Positions 22,528-33,700 of a stretch of DNA of 64,000 bases are shown in pieces. Made by a program: the position numbers and the translations under genes. This DNA comes from Artemia franciscana (Eukaryota; Arthropoda; Branchiopoda; Anostraca; Artemiidae). How positions within the stretch are numbered: position 1 is the stretch's first letter; each line of letters begins with the position of its first letter. Below the pieces are notes generated by a model that made no database searches, was not told the origin of the DNA, and saw only the letters and a program-made list of their open reading frames with translations. The stretch is from NCBI RefSeq assembly GCF_032884065.1, contig NC_088867.1:1791854-1855853 (forward strand). Reading direction: 5' to 3'.

Positions 22528-24295
22528 TATATATATACTACTACTACTACTACTAATAACTCACTGCAGCACCAAGCCGCCTGAGGCCAACACAGCTACG
22601 CACGCTCCTCCTCCAACCTAATCTATTTAAAGCCTCCCTCTTTACACCCTCCCAAGAAGTTCCCATTTCCTTTAAATCCTTATTTATGACATCCTCCCAA
22701 CCCAGACAAGGACAACCTGCTTTCCGTGTAGCCCCAGACGGTTGGCCAAAAAGGACAATCTTCGGTAATCTGTCATCCTTCATCCGTAGAACGTGGCCTA
22801 GCCATCTCAACCTTTCTTTCATTATAGCCCCAGAAAGCGGGATTGAACCACACTTTTCGTACAACCTACTGTTTGAAATACGGTCAGTCAGCCGGGTACC
22901 CAGAACAATCCGTAGGCAATTTCTCTGGAAAACATCTAGTAAATTTTCATCTGCTTTTCGGAGTGTCCATGCTTCAGAGCCATATTTGACCACTGTCATC
23001 ACTGTAGCTTCCAATATTCTAATCTTGGTTTGTAGGCTTATCTTTCTATTCTTCCAAACTTTTTTTAACTGTGAAAAAACACCCTGAGCTTTAGCTATTC
23101 TACTTTTAACATCTTCACTGCTCCCACCATCTTTACTAATAATACTACCAAGGTAACTGAAGCTCCCAACCTGATCAATCTTTTCGTTACCTAAGGTCAC
23201 CTGTTCATCTTCACTTATTCCTAACCTTAGTGACTTAGTCTTCTTAACATTAATTTTCAAGCCTATTTTAGCACCCTGAACTCGTAAAACCTCTAAAAAT
23301 TCATTCATTTTGCTCACACTTTCATCTAATATGCTTAAATCATCAGCATAATCTAAGTCCAGGAGCGTTCTTCCTCCCCATTTGATTCCATGGTCTCCAA
23401 TTGCCTTTCCTGTGCTCCTTAAGACGAAGTCCATCAAAATGATCCATATAAAGGGGGATAGAACACAACCCTGCTTAACTCCTGATTTAATACAAAACCA
23501 GTTGCTAACCTCATTTCCTACCTTAACCGCAGCAATATTATTCTCGTACATAGCGCAAATCACTTTAATGTATTTTTGTGGTATACCATATAACGATAAG
23601 ACCTTTGTTAACGCTGTTCTATCAACAGAATCGAAAGCTTGCTCATAATCGATAAAACTAAGGACCAAAGGTGTTTGACAACGAAGGGACTTCTCAATTA
23701 TTAACCTAAGAGTGAAAACATGGTCGACACATCCTCTACCTTTTCTAAAACCGCATTGTTCTTCCCTTAAAACTTTGTCTACAGCATGTCTCAGTCTAAA
23801 AAGTATCATATTACTCAGTAATTTGCTACCTACAGAGACCAGACTAATGCCTCGATAATTTCGACATTCACTCTTGTCACCTTTCTTATACAGTGGTTTA
23901 ATTAAGGTTTTCCTAAAATCATTGGGTACTTCCCCTTTTTCAAAAATCATGTTCATAATCTTCAGTAGCTTATTCCTAACCTCAGAGCCACCATATTTAA
24001 GGAACTCATTAATCATACTATCAGCACCTGGGGCCTTATTATTTTTTAATCCTTCTAGTACTGTCGCTAATTCTTCCTCACTAAACAAATCTTCCTTCAC
24101 ATCCAAGGTATCACAAACTTTTTCATTTTCATCTATATCTTTTCCTGCAACTGTATCTCGGTTTAGCACATTCTCAAAATGTTCCACCCATCTTTCTTTA
24201 ACTTTTTCCTTATCACTAATTGTGACCCCCTTACTCCTTTCAGTTGACAGTTCTGTTCTGTGCATTTCACCATATACTCCCCAGAATTATGCTAG
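22528..24295 (-). mobile_element. 5'-truncated RTE-like non-LTR retrotransposon
   Basis: The element holds the reverse transcriptase half of a LINE and ends in a microsatellite tail on the minus strand: (TAG)n followed by (TA)n, 22528-22560. The 5' end is lost around 24295, within the segment just before the RT domain. There is essentially no 3' UTR: the stop codon TAG is the first unit of the TAG repeat. Extremely short 3' ends made of simple repeats are a known trait of the RTE clade. It lies about 190 bp downstream of the stop codon of the Gly-rich gene, on the same strand, so it could sit inside or just beyond that gene's 3' UTR. Confidence 0.85.
22553..24265 (-). CDS. Reverse transcriptase of RTE-like LINE (truncated ORF)
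   Basis: 570 open codons. RT motifs in order: NNKAPGADSMINEFLK (residues about 75-90), IKPLYKKGDKSECRNYRGIS (112-132), GFRKGRGCVDH, FIDYEQAFDSVDR (catalytic Asp), SGVKQGCVLSP, LDYADDLSIL (catalytic Asp pair near residue 306), then the thumb-like LKINVKKTKS, SYLGSIIS and LRWLGHVLRM blocks. The frame has no stop, so the insertion is fairly young. The endonuclease domain is missing and the first Met (24265) is merely the first after the truncation, so the product would be inactive alone. The fragment at 15967-16690 may be the endonuclease of the same family. Confidence 0.9.
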   Translation of the reverse strand: MHRTELSTERSKGVTISDKEKVKERWVEHFENVLNRDTVAGKDIDENEKVCDTLDVKEDLFSEEELATVLEGLKNNKAPGADSMINEFLKYGGSEVRNKLLKIMNMIFEKGEVPNDFRKTLIKPLYKKGDKSECRNYRGISLVSVGSKLLSNMILFRLRHAVDKVLREEQCGFRKGRGCVDHVFTLRLIIEKSLRCQTPLVLSFIDYEQAFDSVDRTALTKVLSLYGIPQKYIKVICAMYENNIAAVKVGNEVSNWFCIKSGVKQGCVLSPFIWIILMDFVLRSTGKAIGDHGIKWGGRTLLDLDYADDLSILDESVSKMNEFLEVLRVQGAKIGLKINVKKTKSLRLGISEDEQVTLGNEKIDQVGSFSYLGSIISKDGGSSEDVKSRIAKAQGVFSQLKKVWKNRKISLQTKIRILEATVMTVVKYGSEAWTLRKADENLLDVFQRNCLRIVLGTRLTDRISNSRLYEKCGSIPLSGAIMKERLRWLGHVLRMKDDRLPKIVLFGQPSGATRKAGCPCLGWEDVINKDLKEMGTSWEGVKREALNRLGWRRSVRSCVGLRRLGAAVSY

Positions 24296-24481
24296 AATGA
24301 CAACCAAAGAAAACTTAAAAAGATGAAAACGCCAGAACAACAGGATATGCTAGGTGCTAGGTAACTTTTGATAGTCCAGGAAGAACTAAAGTATAAGGTA
24401 TGCAATATATGTTATTAAAAATAAAATTAATACAATATTAGAATATTTGTAAGGAGTAGACTGGTCATGTAAAAATATGGT

Positions 24482-24705
24482 TTATCCTTGCTTTTGTTTC
24501 TTTCGAATATCTACACTGAGTCCTGGGGCTTGATAGTTTAGAGCAGGACGGCCATTGGGGCCAACGTTTGTGAAACCGACATTAGCTCCATTGTATCCAG
24601 ATCCTGGTTGGTAGCCTAGGGGCTTATTAAACCCATTGTTAAAGCCAGGACGATTGTATCCATAGCCATTGAAGCCGGAATGTAAACCACCGCCAAGACC
24701 ATACC
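24482..24705 (-). CDS. Exon 5 (terminal) of the Gly-rich secreted protein gene
   Basis: Acceptor CTATTTTGCAG|GG; stop TAA at 24484-24482. Encodes Gly/Asn/Tyr-rich sequence and domain copy 2 (GYQPGSG...GRPALNYQAPGL) ending in a basic KKQKQG tail. No canonical AATAAA is visible on the minus strand in the next 150 bases. Confidence 0.88.
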
Positions 24706-27700
24706 CTGCAAAATAGAGAAATTTTGACACAGAAACGTAACATAAGATTCTTAGCACTTGTTGGTTTTTTTACATAGTCACCATGTAACAATTTTTTACT
24801 CACTATTATTTTTTTGTCACTATTTTACAAGTCAACTATGCAAAGGTATCAAATAACAACCAATTTTTTTCTGCAACCGAAAAAGGACTTTAAAATTGGA
24901 ACTACTCTACGTAAGTTTGTGCGGATCGTGCACATGTTCTTAAACTCTTAAAGTGAGAATTATGTTTCGATGTCAATATCTGATATAAAATACAAAAAAC
25001 TTAGGACCAACAATAGCAAACAATACTGGGAACCTGTTGTCTTTCATTAACTTGTTGGTTAGAATCAGCATTTACCTTAAAAAAGAAGCCTGTAGTCTTA
25101 AGGAAATTTCTTCCTAATTTGAGCCCCACTTAAATGAAGATTGGGGTACATTGTTTAGTTTCATTTCTCTTGTTCTTCATATATTTTTCTTATATACAAG
25201 CGAAGCTTTATCCAATAGCAGAAAATTCAATAAGGACAAATCTTTAGTTCTCGCTTTCAATTTCTGCTTTTAATTTTCAGTTCCTGCTTTTAATTCCCCG
25301 AACACTTCTTTTTCTTTATTGCCTTTCTTTCTCATACTAAACTTCTTGGTATTCGTTTTTCTTCGAATATTAAGTGGGGCATCTACGTTAGCAAAACTGG
25401 GCTGCTGAATAATTTTAATTAAAATTTAACTTTTAATTTTAATTGAATTTTTAATTATTTTTTTTAATTTTAATTTAATTCAAACAATTTAATTTAATTT
25501 TAATCTAAATTAAACACACATATGATTCACCCTTTATTGCTGGGCAGGTTTTGGGTTTAAAGTAATAGCAAAACTAGGGAAATAAACAGTGAATCTAAGC
25601 AAATCGAAAGACAGAGGTCAAAAAACCATCCTCCTTTCACTACAGAGACAAACTAAGGGTTACCTCTCTAGGACTTACAAGCCAAAAAGCTCCCATAATG
25701 ACCCTAATTTGCTTCAAAACGGAAAGGAAGTTTATCGCATTCTTTATTTTCAATAAAATTTTGGAACTCAATATAGATTGTTTCTCTTTCTGTTAACATC
25801 AAATATTGTTTGATTTATGAAAATCGTCTCATAGTTTTCCACTTTTTAAGTTATTGATTATTTGTATTCTTTTTTTAAACATATTTTCCATTTATTGTTT
25901 TTTTTTAGTTTGTGTAATTGTTACGCTTTTTGGTGTAGTTTGTTTGTTATTATTATTGTTATTGTTTTGTTGCCTTTTTGTTTACATATCAGCTAAATAT
26001 GATTTGTTCGTGGAAGTCATTTCAAATGTAAAACTTTATCCCATATATTTTTTTCACGCGATATAAGGATCCGGCCTTAAGACGAAATTCCGAACCTGAA
26101 GATTTTACATCAGCTACACTGGAACATATTTTTGATTACTCGGACCATATTATCTTGTTCGAAAATGTCTCTCTGATTTCTAGAGACCGGATCATAAAGC
26201 AAAATTTCCGGGAAACAATTGAAATAAGAAGATTTTATTCAAGAACATGACCTTAAATAGAGACGCATATGATTTTGGCTTGAACTCTATTTGACAATTT
26301 ATTGAAGTTAAATATATTACGATCATTTCACCCAAAGCGTTTAACCTTTGTTAAATTGTAAATTCAAATGAATCTAAAAGACTGGAACCTAGAAGGTCCA
26401 GGTGATTTGCTTCCGTTATTGAATTAAAAAAAAAAACAACACGAACATTAGATACTAGATAATTATGCTACGAATATATATTATTGGTCATAACTTTTTT
26501 ATTTTAGTATTTCTGTTTATGACGGTCAGTGCAGAAGGGACAGAAATATCAAATGTTTTTTGTGAATTACCACTGTCTAATAAAAGGGTTTATCCCTATT
26601 TCAATTTTTATTTATCGTCATGGGAAGGCAGTGTGGTCTTCGAAATTATTTATTCTATACATTCCAATGTTTGTCATACTCTTGCAAAAAACGAGCTTTG
26701 TAATATACTGCTTTTCGAGCTACCGTTGCCGTAATGAATTTGGCAATAATACAAGCTGTAAAGTATATATAAAACAGAAATTTAACTGCAAGATAACCGG
26801 ATTAAAAGTTGATTAACATAGAACACTTTAAAATAGACAAATGGGGCTAAAAATGTTACTGGAATTCTAGAATTTTACTGGATAAATTGTTTTATTGGAA
26901 ATGTAGCGTTCCCAATTGAAACTAGAAGAATCCAAAACCCTGAATAAAAATTAATTTTTCCTTGTTAAGGTTTATTTGCCCTCCGACGCATGCCATCTTA
27001 TTAAGTTTTATTTGCCCTCTAAAATCACTTGCCCTCATAACCAAATACAGTTTCGCAACAAGTCTATAATTTTTATTTTTAATGAAAGGGCAAGATACTT
27101 ATTAGTTCCATATCTGTTCATTTATCATGTTAAAACTATGATTTTAATCCAATTATGTCGTAGAGCATCATATAAACTTGTTTGAAAAACAGTAAAAAAA
27201 AAAAAATTCTGCGCATTTTTCAATCTAACAAAACTGCGGAGTAAAATTAAAAAATGTATTTCTGGGATTGACAAAGCGGAATTTCAACTATTGAAAAAAA
27301 CATAAGAAACATAAGAAAAACATAAGTAACATAAGAAAAAGCAACAGCTTGGGGATATATTTCGATTATAACTAAAATCTAGAGGAGAACAGAAAAACAA
27401 AATCCCCAAGTTCAAGGCATTGTAATACCGAATAAACAAAAAAGGGAAATTTCTAAGAAGCAAAATTAAATGTTAGGTCTTTATTACTTATTTAGGATAT
27501 TATTGGCCAAACGAAGATGGCATTGGATATTTCTTTTTCTTGGGGAGGAACTTGAGTATCAAATCGAAATATATAAGGATCAACTACGTCAAAAAATACG
27601 TACAACGTCAGAAAAAGAAACTGTAGTAGCTATTGTTTATAAAACGGTTTTGACATTTAAGACAGAAATTCGCATTGAAGATTGCACATTTTTAGAGGAA

Positions 27701-30700
27701 ACAAAATTGTATCCTTCAATGATTAGTTTATGGTGTGGCAAAACACCAAAATTACTTTCAAAAGCCGTTGAGCACTAGATATCCAAGCCCTATTGAACTA
27801 CGGGATTCCTAATCAAACAGTTCGTGGTAACGAACTGTAGTAAGGAGCGACCCGGCTCAATAGTAACCGAAACTCAAAAAAATGGAATTTTGATACCAAT
27901 AGTTACATCAAAAGAATCGCATTTTAACTCTGATTTTAAATATACAAGTTTCATCAAGATCAGTTATACCCATCAAAAGTTACGAGCCTGAGAATATTTG
28001 CCTCATTTTAGAAAATAGGGAAAAACACCCCCTAAAAGTCATACAATTTTAACGAAAATCACACCATCAGATTTAGCGTATCAAAGAACCTTATTGTGGA
28101 AGTTTCAAGCTCCTATATACAAAGATGTGGAATATCGCATTTTTTGCCAGAAGACAGATCACGGATACGTTTTTATTTGTTTGTTTTTGTTGTTGTTTTT
28201 TTTCCAGGGGTGATCGTATCGACTGAGTGGTCCTAGAATGTTGCGAGAGGGCTTATTCTAACGGAAATTAAAAGTTCTAGTGCTCTTTTAAAGTGACCAA
28301 AAAATTGGAGGGCACCTAGGCCCCCTCCCACACTCATTTTTTCCCCAAAGTCACCAGATCAAAATTCTGAGATAGCCATTTTATTCACAATATTCGAAAA
28401 ACCTAATAACTAGGTCTTTAGAGACGACTTACTCCCCCACAGTCCCCATGGGAGGGGCTGGAAGTTACAAACTTTGACCTGTGTTTACATATAGTAATGG
28501 TTACTGGGAAGTTTACAGACGTTTTCAGGGGATTTTTTTGGTTTAGGGGGAGAGTTGAGGGGGTTTACTTGGGAGGATATTTCCATTGAGAGACTTTTCA
28601 TGGGGGAAGAGAATTTCAATGAAGGGAGCGCAGGATTTTCTAGCTTTATTTGAAAAAACAATAAAAAAATAAATATAAAAAGTTTTTTCTACTGAAAGTA
28701 AGGAGCAGCATTAAAACTTAAAACGAACAAAAATTATTACGCATATGAGGGGTTTATCTTCTCGTTATACCTCACTCATTACGCTAAAGTATTTTTAGTA
28801 ATTTCTACTATTTATTCTACGGCCTTTGTGATTCAGAGGTCATTCTTAAGGATTTGGGACAAAACTAAGCGTTAGTGTAAAGAGCGAGGTATTGACGAGG
28901 GTTCCTCATATGCGCAATAAAAACATACGAATATAGAATTTCGTTACGTAAGTTAATTCGTAAGTTACGGATATTTTTTACCAATGAAAACGTTTGTAAA
29001 AAATTAAAAGTTCTAGTTGCTTTTTTAAGTAATCAAAAACTTGGAGGGTAACTAGGCCTCTTCCCTTGCTTCTTTTTTCTCAAAATCTTCCGATTAATTG
29101 CAATGAATTAATATGCAAATTTCGTTTTAATTGCTTATGTGCGGAGAGCCAAGATCAAAACATGCGTTAATGCAAAATCGTCCAGAAATTAAATAAAAAA
29201 ACAGGTTTTTTTTTTAATGGAAAGTAAGGAGCGACATTAAAACTTAACGAGCAGAAATCACTCCATATATGAAGGGGCTTTTCTTCCTCAACGCCCCGCT
29301 CTTTACGTTAAAGTTTCCTACTGTTTTAAAAAGTAGAGTTAAGAGAAAGGGTCAAACTTTAGCGTAAAGAGCGAGGCGTTGAAGAGGAAAAGCCCCTTTC
29401 ATATATGGAGTAATTTCTGTTCGTTTTAAGTTTTAATGTCGCTCCTTACTTTCCGTTAAAAAAACTTGTTTTTTTTTTATATTTAATCATTTATTAAAAG
29501 CTATGGTACAAACAGAACATAGTCACTATATAAGCATAATTAGATAAGATATATATCAGAAATATATGTAACGAAAAGAGAAATCATCAATGCAACAGCA
29601 CAAACAAATAAAAAAAAGAAAAAAAAGAAACAAAAAAGAAAGGAGATAGAAGGAGAAAGGGAAAACTGTTTTCCTAAATTAGTGATTAATATAGACCAGC
29701 ACTTGAATGAGGCCTTAACCCTACTCATCCATACAACCACATAGGTCAAACATAAGAAATTATTGAGGAAAGAGGAAACACAAACTAACAGTACGATTAC
29801 GATTACACAAACAAGACCATCATTTTCTCATGTTTGAGAACACTTTGCATAGTTGCATAGCAGGAGCAGTTCCAGGATTAGGAGGAGTTAGTTATGATAG
29901 AAGTGACCTGGCTCGTTGTGACATATTTCGCAAAAGTAGTGAATCTACGCCAAATAACAAGCTTACTTACTTTTACTTACTGTTACTCTTAGTTACTGTT
30001 ACTCTTACTTACTCTTACTCTTACTTACTCACTTTACTTAAATAACTACACCGCAATTACAAAAAAAAAAAATATTTGATTTGGAAAATATTTTCTCTTA
30101 AACTTTTTTTTAACTTACGTGAAAAAAAGAAAAGAACTAGTGGGAGGGGATAGAAATTTTAGCCCAGATAAAATTACCCATGATCTGGATCCTGAAGTAT
30201 GAAGTTACCAAAACATGTTTCGTGTACCTTTTCTGAACACAAAAGTCTGTCAAAGAGGTCACAGAGCTACAGGGCAGTATCAATAATAATGTTTGAATGA
30301 GGCAGCAAAAAAATAAATTCCCAAAAATAACCAAAAAAATTACCAAAAATTATAAAATTATCAAAAAATAAAATTGATATCAATTGCAATCTGTAATTGG
30401 AGAACAGAGACCTTTGCTCCTATTTTTATGGCAGATTCATTATTAAAAATGTCACAGCATAAAGACAAGAGATTATAGATAGACGCTCAAGCCCCTGGCT
30501 ATTGCAGCTTTATAGGATAAATAAACTCTGCAAGATAAGCTCTTCTGGATAATTTATTCAAACAGAGTATTCGTTTTTTGGAGCCAGTGCAGACAGAGCA
30601 GTCATATATCTGTTAGGTAAGAAGGCAATATTTGAGGTAAAATGTCCACTGCCAACAAAAACACTAACTATGACAAAATAGATGGGAGTTCAAAAAGTTT

Positions 30701-33700
30701 TTTTTTTCAAATAGAAAAATAGCAGTGAAAGTATCCTCTGAAGAGCACAATACCAATTTTCTCAAGTTCATATCCAATTATAGTGTTCTGACATGGAAAC
30801 TGCCTATTATGCAGCCTTTTTTTGGCGAGGGGGGAAATACACATCGGACAATTTGTCTGACACGTTGGTGAAAAGGGAATGCTGGCAAAGTTGCCAAAAT
30901 TTTATTTAATCTTATCCTAGTAGTCAAGAAAAATACGAGAGCGGGAGGGAGGATTGTTTTCCGATTTTCATATAAAAAAGGTACTTTTAAGAATCAAGGG
31001 AAGGGGTAATTTTGTTTTTTCATCAATTTTTGTCGAATTAAACCCTAAAAACAGTAGTTTCCAAAATGCTGGGGCTCAGTGAGATTTAGGGGTCAGATGC
31101 ACTCTCCCATCGAATTTGCATCCGGGAGAGCAGCAAGGTACCTTAACAAATGACCTATCTAACGCTTCTCAGTATAGAAAATTCCTTGTAAATTAACAAG
31201 TAAGTTGTATTTTTATATTTTTTGATGACAATAGACCTTACGCAGTCAATATTGCTTTACTGTGTAAAATAAGCCTAAACTGTGAGATAACTTACCAGGT
31301 CTTTTGGAAATAGATGTGTGTGTCACATGGGTTGAAGTTGTAGCAACTGGTCGTCTAAAACCACCTGAAAAATGGTATAACGATTTTTTTAGCACAGCTT
31401 TTGGTTCCTGAAATTATAAGCAGGCTTAGGTGTTTCCAAAGGACTGACTCTCCTATATATGCTTCTAATTTTTTAAACCAGTTCTGATTGGTAGGATATT
31501 AGGACATTTACGTTGTAAATTAGGCTCAGATAAGTTGTATTTGCTTCTGCTTATTAACTTGTAATCCCCCCGCTCGTGTGAAGGTAATAATGTATCATTT
31601 ATATGACTCATATAAAAGGGTATATAAAACGATATATATCGAAAGCAAAAGGTTTATCAGGTTTTTCCGGGGTTGAAACCGGTCAACGGCAGACTAGTAG
31701 ACGTTAACTATTTTGAACCTTAAAAGAGGGTTATTAGACGATTTCTACTATTGAGAGTTGAAATATGAAGCAATAGCATCATTGGGGAATAACTTTATCT
31801 TTTTCCGGGTGTTTTATAGACTGGTCTCGGATGAATTTAATACCCACCCCCTAATGTGGAGGCAAATTTTTTGTTGCATATAAATTAATACTATCGATCA
31901 GTCCTTTTGAGGCCGGAGAAACTTTTAGTTAGAATTGTCTGATTAGTTTTTGTCCACAACGTTTGTTTTTGTAAGCTTCAACAGTAACGGGGCATCACAT
32001 GTTTACTCCACCTACCCTTGTATTAGTCCTCTATCACTTTGATATACAAAGTGTTTTTCCTCTTTTCTCTTCCCCATCCACCACGCCATCAATACGATCC
32101 AAATTTTATAGAAAATTGGATATTTTATAGAGAACATCTTATAGAGAAGTGACTATGCCGATAAGGAACCCATTCACCCATATATTACATCCTAATTCCA
32201 TATTTTTAAATGAAGCTAAGAGCTAAAGACTTGGCATGCTTCTTAGTTCTTTAGTACCTTACGAAATTAATTAAAAAGAACAAGTTTTCTTAACTAAAGT
32301 AGGGAGCAACATTAAAACTTAAAACGAACAGGAATTGCTCCGTATATGAAAGGGGCTGTTCCCTCCTCAACGTCCCGCTCTTTACGCTAAAGTTTGACCC
32401 TTTCTCAATACTTTATCTTTTAAACTGTAAAAAACTTTTAAACTCTCTTTTAATTTTTTTGGTCATAATATCATTGTTTACTTTCATGATTAGCTTTTGC
32501 TTTGATCATTTCTTATGTTTTTCTTTGCAAATGAATATTAGTTAGTCTATTTAATGTAGTTTAATACTTAGTTTGTTGGTATTAAGTATTTCGCGACTTT
32601 AATTTTTAGGTAAAGAATAATTACCAAAAAATTTTTCTTTTGGCTCTTCCTTTTCAGCTGGATCCGCCTCAGGCTCAGCTTCAGGCTCAGCTTCAGGCTC
32701 AGCTTCGCGCTTGGTTTTCTTCTCCTTCTCTCTAAGATTAATGTTTAGCCCTGGTGCCTGATAGCTTAGGGCAGGTCTTCCCAAGGGACCAGTGTTCGTA
32801 AATGCAACATCAGCACCACCAAACCCAGACCCGGGTTGGTAACCGTATGGCTGGTAGCCAAACCCATTCCCAAATGCACCTCCATATGCACTGCCAAATC
32901 CTTGATTGTATCCTTGGTTGTAACCCACGCCGCCAAATCCTGCTTGAGCTAAAATAGTTGAAATTAAAATCTATAACTGAATATAAGTAAATTTTTTGCT
33001 TAAAACAAAAGTTTAAGTAAAAAATGTAAGGGTGAATTAAATTTATATTCAAGTGGGTGTATGAACAATGAAACGGTCCTATTAAAACAATAGTTTCAGC
33101 AATGAAAATTAAGAAAAAATATTCGTGTAATCGTTCCGTTGCTTATACAAAACAATTTTTTCAATTTTATTTTCGATCTACTTGTTCTTTTCTTCGGAAG
33201 GGAGGGGGATATATACACAGAAATCTATTCTGTTTTATAAATATTCTATTAAATACATTTTTTTCCCTTTCATCCAAAAAATTGAGGAAAACAATAATGT
33301 CCATTCTTCAACTTTGAGTTGGAAAAAACCTTTTTTCATATCCTCATTTTCAAAATTGAAAAATTTCCTGCTCATTCCTGTATTTTCGTTATTTAGCGAA
33401 GCTATTTTACCTAGTTTAGAATATGGGGTAGACTAAAAATATTGTAAACATGAAAGAAAAATCTGTACTGTGTGCTCAATATTGACTTAGAGACTTTCTC
33501 TTTGCAAATTTGGTAATAGGGCTTTGGAACACTTTTAACTTGTAGCTGGGAACGTATATACCCTTTTAAATTTTCACTGAATCGTGGCAGCTGTAGCATG
33601 TTTTGTCAAAGAGTAAGTCAATCCTACTTGTCATTAAATAAAAAAAAAGTTTTTTTTTAAAAACTAGATTAAAACGAGATTAAAACTTAAAACGAACAGA

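Noticed and set aside
27470-27778. 102-residue gene in intron 4
   Set aside because: No domain, no promoter or splice evidence, in AT-rich DNA where such frames arise by chance.
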